A DNA stretch of 9,114 nt from an uncultured Clostridia bacterium (GTDB lineage: Bacteria > Bacillota > Clostridia > RGIG6154). Location of the stretch: positions 1 to 9,114 of the forward strand of contig CAKSHV010000037.1 of assembly GCA_934457515.1 (NCBI GenBank). The letters are read 5' to 3'. Position 1 is the stretch's first letter, and each line of letters opens with the position of its first letter. Of this stretch, positions 7,459 to 9,114 are shown piece after piece. Made by a program: the position numbers and the translations under genes. The notes beneath the pieces are model-generated. The model searched no databases and was not told the DNA's origin. It saw only the letters and a program-made list of their open reading frames with translations.

Positions 7459-7535
7459 CGAGGTGTGGCTCAGTTTGGTAGAGTGCTGCGTTCGGGACGC
7501 AGAGGTCGCAGGTTCAAATCCTGTCACCTCGACCA
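7459..7535 (+). tRNA. tRNA-Pro (anticodon CGG)
   Basis: Full cloverleaf of 77 bases with encoded CCA. Acceptor CGAGGTG (7459-7465) pairs with CACCTCG (7525-7531); D arm GCTCAGTTTGGTAGAGTGC; anticodon stem CTGCG/CGCAG with loop TTCGGGA, giving anticodon CGG flanked by U33 and G37; T arm GCAGGTTCAAATCCTGT. The C1-G72 pair and G37 are typical of bacterial tRNA-Pro. It decodes CCG. Its last 18 bases are repeated 397 bases downstream. Confidence 0.96.
7518..7535 (+). repeat. Direct repeat copy 1 (tRNA-Pro 3' end)
   Basis: ATCCTGTCACCTCGACCA, the 3' half of the T arm, acceptor strand and CCA of the functional tRNA. Identical to 7915-7932. Sequence on both sides of the two copies is unrelated, so the repeat is exactly 18 bases, a size and place typical of attachment-site cores of tRNA-targeting integrases. 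Confidence 0.95.
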
Positions 7536-7537
7536 CG

Positions 7538-7575
7538 TCGGAATGGACTTTGCTCCATTCCGATTTTTCTTTTTT
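7538..7575 (+). terminator. Terminator directly behind tRNA-Pro
   Basis: TCGGAATGGA (7538-7547) pairs with TCCATTCCGA (7554-7563), followed by TTTTTCTTTTTT (7564-7575). It starts three bases after the tRNA CCA end. A second perfect inverted repeat overlaps its tail (GATTTTTCTT 7562-7571 with AAGAAAAATC 7576-7585). Confidence 0.88.
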
Positions 7576-7733
7576 AAGAAAAATCATCATACACATCGTC
7601 ATTCCTCCTTTTTCGTTCGACTTGCTTGCGCGCGCCGAACGAGAACGCTTTACGGCGTTGACAAAAAATACTGATTGGTGTGGCTTATGGTAAAATAAAG
7701 AGGTTTAGGCCTTAGGAAAGCGTGAAAGGATAA

Positions 7734-7763
7734 GCAGTCAACTGTAAGTTGGTTGCATTTTTT
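7734..7763 (+). terminator. Terminator-like hairpin inside the element
   Basis: GCAGTCAACT (7734-7743), loop GTA, AGTTGGTTGC (7747-7756) with two G-U pairs, followed by ATTTTTTAT. It could stop transcription on the + strand, but no transcript start is clear: TTGACA at 7658 lacks a -10 at the right distance. Confidence 0.5.
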
Positions 7764-7773
7764 ATGTTTAAAA

Positions 7774-7786
7774 AGGATTTGAACCT
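7774..7786 (-). repeat. Inverted copy of the tRNA-Pro T-arm
   Basis: AGGATTTGAACCT is the exact reverse complement of AGGTTCAAATCCT (7510-7522) in the T arm of the adjacent tRNA. RNA from the + strand of this site would be antisense to the T arm. Confidence 0.75.
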
Positions 7787-7807
7787 TAAGAAGGTGCGAG
7801 TAGATAA

Positions 7808-7834
7808 GCAAAACAATTCAGTGAATTGTTTTGC
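7808..7834. repeat. 27-base perfect inverted repeat
   Basis: GCAAAACAATTCA (7808-7820), a single G, then the exact reverse complement (7822-7834): 13 pairs with one central base. As RNA it would close on a three-base loop. Confidence 0.95.
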
Positions 7835-7858
7835 CGACGAGCGGTGCGCAGACGGGTT

Positions 7859-7882
7859 ACTGAAAGGCATATGCCTTTCAGT
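7859..7882. repeat. 24-base perfect palindrome
   Basis: ACTGAAAGGCAT (7859-7870) followed without a spacer by its reverse complement (7871-7882). It overlaps a longer-range pairing of TTGCCGAC (7831-7838) with GTCGGCAA (7881-7888), so this part could fold as a cruciform or branched RNA, or bind a dimeric protein. Confidence 0.95.
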
Positions 7883-7914
7883 CGGCAAGCACGAAAGATT
7901 GCGAAGCAAGCTTT

Positions 7915-7932
7915 ATCCTGTCACCTCGACCA
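7915..7932 (+). repeat. Direct repeat copy 2 (tRNA-Pro 3' end without the tRNA)
   Basis: Exact second copy of the 18-base tRNA end including CCA. The bases before it (GCAAGCTTT) do not continue the tRNA, so this is not a tRNA gene. It is followed at once by another terminator, as a former tRNA end would be, which suggests this is the ancestral downstream flank. Confidence 0.95.
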
Positions 7933-7933
7933 T

Positions 7934-7985
7934 ACCGAGTGTTCTTACAGAACTTGAAAGGTTTTGTATGACACTCGGTTTTTTT
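7934..7985 (+). terminator. Terminator behind the second tRNA end copy
   Basis: ACCGAGTGT (7934-7942) pairs with ACACTCGGT (7971-7979), with a smaller hairpin GTTCT/AGAAC (7941-7953) in the loop, then seven T residues (7979-7985). Possibly the original terminator of the tRNA-Pro gene before the element separated them. Confidence 0.82.
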
Positions 7986-8060
7986 GCCTTTTTAACTTGC
8001 TACATATGTAAAATGAACATCTACGCCCTGTCTTATATGCACCGAAACATTATTTTCGGG

Positions 8061-8243
8061 TTATATTTCAAGGTCGGGTATTTCAATATTGCCTATGCAA
8101 TTATAGTGAATTGTGAGCTGCTGAACGGTTTTGCCGTCAATCTTTTCGGATTGGTGTACTTCGATTTTTTCAATCAGTTCGTTTAACATTCTCAGAGTAA
8201 GTTTTCTTGCTCCGGTATATTTACGGACAGAAGCCGGAAACTC
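8061..8243 (-). pseudogene. C-terminal remnant of a large serine recombinase (DUF4368-type tail)
   Basis: Reading the - strand from 8243 to the TAA at 8061-8063 gives 60 residues with clear similarity to the end of transposon-type large serine recombinases: VRKYTGARKLTLRMLNELIE, then KIEVHQSEKIDGKTVQQLTI, then HYNCIGNIEIP. This matches the DUF4368 tail of TnpX-like and conjugative-transposon recombinases as I know it. The catalytic serine domain, the recombinase domain and the zinc-ribbon region are absent: similarity fades just upstream (the EFPAS part) and an unrelated gene ends at 8267. It marks the end of a deleted integrative element. A small hairpin (CCGAAA/TTTCGG, 8042-8059) follows the stop codon. 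Confidence 0.82.
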
Positions 8244-8266
8244 AACTTTAATGTAAAGACAAATTA

Positions 8267-8524
8267 TTATTTTTTTCTTATTAGGTTTTTTAGTGCATCA
8301 ATAACCAATCCATATCCTATCATTGTAAGTAAACTCAAAATATACCACAGGTAAGGAATCGAATTGATAACATCACAGCAAGCTTTGGAACTGCTTAAAG
8401 CATTTAAAATCGGATTCAACCCGATAAACAAGCTGATATCATCAAATCCAACCAAATTTAAGAAAATTCCAATGACACCAACAATGGCAAACCAAAATGT
8501 AAAAGATTTTATTATTTTTTTCAT
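8267..8524 (-). CDS. Small two-helix membrane protein, function unknown
   Basis: An 85-residue hydrophobic protein with two membrane segments (about 8-27 and 57-77) joined by a polar linker with two adjacent Cys (49-50), and a basic C-terminus (LKNLIRKK) that would stay in the cytoplasm together with the basic N-terminus. I do not recognise the family. The ATG at 8524 has a good AAGGAG site nine bases upstream and its own promoter. It sits between a recombinase remnant and a region with a double-glycine leader peptide; small membrane proteins in such settings are sometimes immunity proteins, but nothing in the sequence proves that. No terminator is visible after its stop. Confidence 0.75.
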   Translation of the reverse strand: MKKIIKSFTFWFAIVGVIGIFLNLVGFDDISLFIGLNPILNALSSSKACCDVINSIPYLWYILSLLTMIGYGLVIDALKNLIRKK

Positions 8525-8567
8525 TCAATTACACTCCTTATATAAAACTCAATTTACTGCTTCTATG

Positions 8568-8596
8568 ATTATATCATATATTGCTGATTAAAACAA
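8568..8596 (-). promoter_or_regulatory. Promoter of the small membrane protein gene
   Basis: On the - strand TTGTTT (8596-8591), 17-base spacer and a consensus TATAAT (8573-8568). The start point would lie near 8561, giving a leader of about 37 bases with AAGGAG before the ATG. Confidence 0.7.
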
Positions 8597-8652
8597 TGGG
8601 TTGATATATTTCTCACTTTTGCGCTGCACATATTTACGCTTGATATTTTGTG

Positions 8653-8895
8653 TCAAATTTGATATAAAACATCAATAAAAACAGTATACAACTCCTCATT
8701 TGAAAAGTTCTCCGTATTACCGATTCCCTTTCCAAAATCACACCTTACTCAATTAATCGCCTTGTCCGTTTCTTTTGCTCGGCTTGATTTGATCCTGTGT
8801 TTTGCAATTTGTTCGTCAATGTTTTCATAAATTATCGTTTCTTTCTGTGTTTTGTCTGTTCTGAAGAACGTCATTTCAAAAATTTGTGGCTGCAT
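8653..8895 (-). pseudogene. Small gene fragment broken by an in-frame TGA
   Basis: From an ATG at 8895 the - strand reads 48 residues beginning MQPQIFEMTFFRTDKT and ending AKETDKAIN, then TGA (8751-8749), then 31 more residues in the same frame (VRCDFGKGIGNTENF, SNEELYTVFIDVLYQI) to a TGA at 8653. Both halves have protein-like composition, and the TGA could be a mutated Trp codon. There is no ribosome binding site and no promoter, and a stop codon lies directly before the ATG. I do not recognise the family. It could also be two unrelated short frames; the shared frame and coding-like character favour one decayed gene. Confidence 0.45.
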
Positions 8896-8911
8896 TTATT
8901 TGTTTTGATGT

Positions 8912-8952
8912 AAAAAAAAGCGACAAGCACAAATGTGCCTGCCGCTTTTTTT
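8912..8952 (-). terminator. Terminator of the leader-peptide gene
   Basis: On the - strand GCGGCAGGCACA pairs with TGTGCTTGTCGC, with two G-U pairs, flanked by A and T runs of seven to eight. The + strand version has A-C mismatches at those two places, so it is built for leftward transcripts. It begins about 15 bases after the stop codon at 8961. Confidence 0.88.
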
Positions 8953-8960
8953 ACAATGTC

Positions 8961-9113
8961 TCAGTCTTTCTTTTCCTTTTTGATATCGGGTTTGAAAGTA
9001 AAGTTCAAACTTTTTCCGCCTGCCACATTGCCAAGTTCCTCATCCGAAAGCTCCCCCATTTTTGGGATTACTTTTTCTTCTTCAACGGTTTCCTTTGCAA
9101 TACATTCTTTGTT
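8961..9113 (-). CDS. Partial small peptide with double-glycine leader (candidate bacteriocin/RiPP precursor)
   Basis: The window edge cuts the 5' end; 50 residues are visible. They contain the leader signature MGELSDEELGNVAGG (visible residues 19-33), the ELSxEELxxVxGG pattern recognised by peptidase-containing C39 ABC transporters, which cut after GG. The remaining core would be KSLNFTFKPDIKKEKKD, 17 residues, basic, without Cys and with one Ser and one Thr, so a lanthipeptide ring is not possible from it. An ATG within the leader (Met19) has no ribosome binding site, so the true start lies to the right of the window. Modification enzyme and exporter, if any, would also be there. A leaderless housekeeping protein with a chance motif is less likely but possible. 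Confidence 0.7.
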   Translation of the reverse strand, partial: NKECIAKETVEEEKVIPKMGELSDEELGNVAGGKSLNFTFKPDIKKEKKD

Positions 9114-9114
9114 C

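Larger units (their letters stand above)
7536..7932. mobile_element. 397-base palindrome-rich element bounded by tRNA 3'-end repeats
   Basis: The stretch from the tRNA end to the second copy of its 3' end has no believable gene. It holds a row of inverted repeats: 7538-7563, 7562-7585, CGTTCG/CGAACG (7614-7641), AACGC/GCGTT (7644-7659), a hairpin with T run (7734-7762), two long palindromes (7808-7834, 7859-7882), and TTGCCGAC (7831-7838) with GTCGGCAA (7881-7888). Either it is a small non-autonomous or decayed element inserted by site-specific recombination at the tRNA, with the repeats as att sites, or a dispersed tRNA-linked structured repeat. No integrase is present in the window within the repeats. 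Confidence 0.6.

Noticed and set aside
7396..7602. 68-residue reading frame on the - strand containing VTGFEPATSASRTQHSTKL
   Set aside because: This is the well-known false protein made by translating the antisense strand of a tRNA gene; it covers tRNA-Pro and its promoter.
7658..7696. Promoter from TTGACA at 7658
   Set aside because: The only -10-like sequence (TAAAAT, 7691-7696) is 27 bases away, too far for SigA; TATGGT at 22 bases is also poor.
7536..7932. CRISPR array
   Set aside because: The inverted repeats differ from each other and there is no regular repeat-spacer pattern.
7749..8186. 145-residue reading frame on the + strand
   Set aside because: It runs through both palindromes, the tRNA-end repeat and a terminator, and is antisense to the recombinase remnant; no ribosome binding site.
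8749..8751. TGA read as selenocysteine or tryptophan
   Set aside because: No SECIS-like hairpin directly after the codon, the window uses TGG for Trp, and scpA ends in TGA; a nonsense mutation is simpler.

Overview
The window looks like chromosome from a spore-forming, low-to-mid GC Firmicute of class Clostridia, probably a gut-type lineage. This rests on the gene order lysA - M50 protease - scpA - scpB - DUF2953 (YtfI-like) - ytfJ - D,D-carboxypeptidase, on strong SigA-type promoters, AGGAGG-type ribosome binding sites and a standard genetic code (TGG for Trp, TGA used as a stop). Assignment to a genus is not possible from this sequence alone.

Left part (1-1730): a single-aptamer glycine riboswitch, an intrinsic terminator, then a sodium:alanine/glycine symporter (AGCS family) on the + strand, closed by a strong hairpin terminator. 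The leader shows a 14-pair alternative helix between the 5' side of the aptamer and the 5' arm of the terminator. This predicts an OFF switch in which glycine shuts down its own importer.

Middle part (1726-7232): a seven-gene operon on the - strand, transcribed leftwards from a near-consensus promoter at 7310-7338. It makes diaminopimelate decarboxylase (last step to lysine, which also drains the DAP pool needed for peptidoglycan), a membrane site-2-type metalloprotease, the ScpA/ScpB kleisin partners of SMC, a DUF2953 protein, the spore protein YtfJ/GerW and an exported D,D-carboxypeptidase. Genes overlap by a few bases or lie within about 45 bases. The only structured gap is in front of the carboxypeptidase, where a hairpin masks its ribosome binding site.

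Right part (7418-9114): an accessory hotspot behind a tRNA-Pro(CGG) gene. The last 18 bases of the tRNA are repeated exactly 397 bases downstream, and the DNA between the copies has no credible gene but is packed with inverted repeats, including a 27-base and a perfect 24-base palindrome and an inverted copy of the tRNA T-arm. Beyond it lie a C-terminal remnant of a large serine recombinase (DUF4368-type tail), a two-helix membrane protein of unknown function with its own promoter, a small gene fragment broken by an in-frame TGA, and at the right edge the end of a small peptide with a typical double-glycine leader. The latter suggests a bacteriocin or RiPP locus continuing outside the window.
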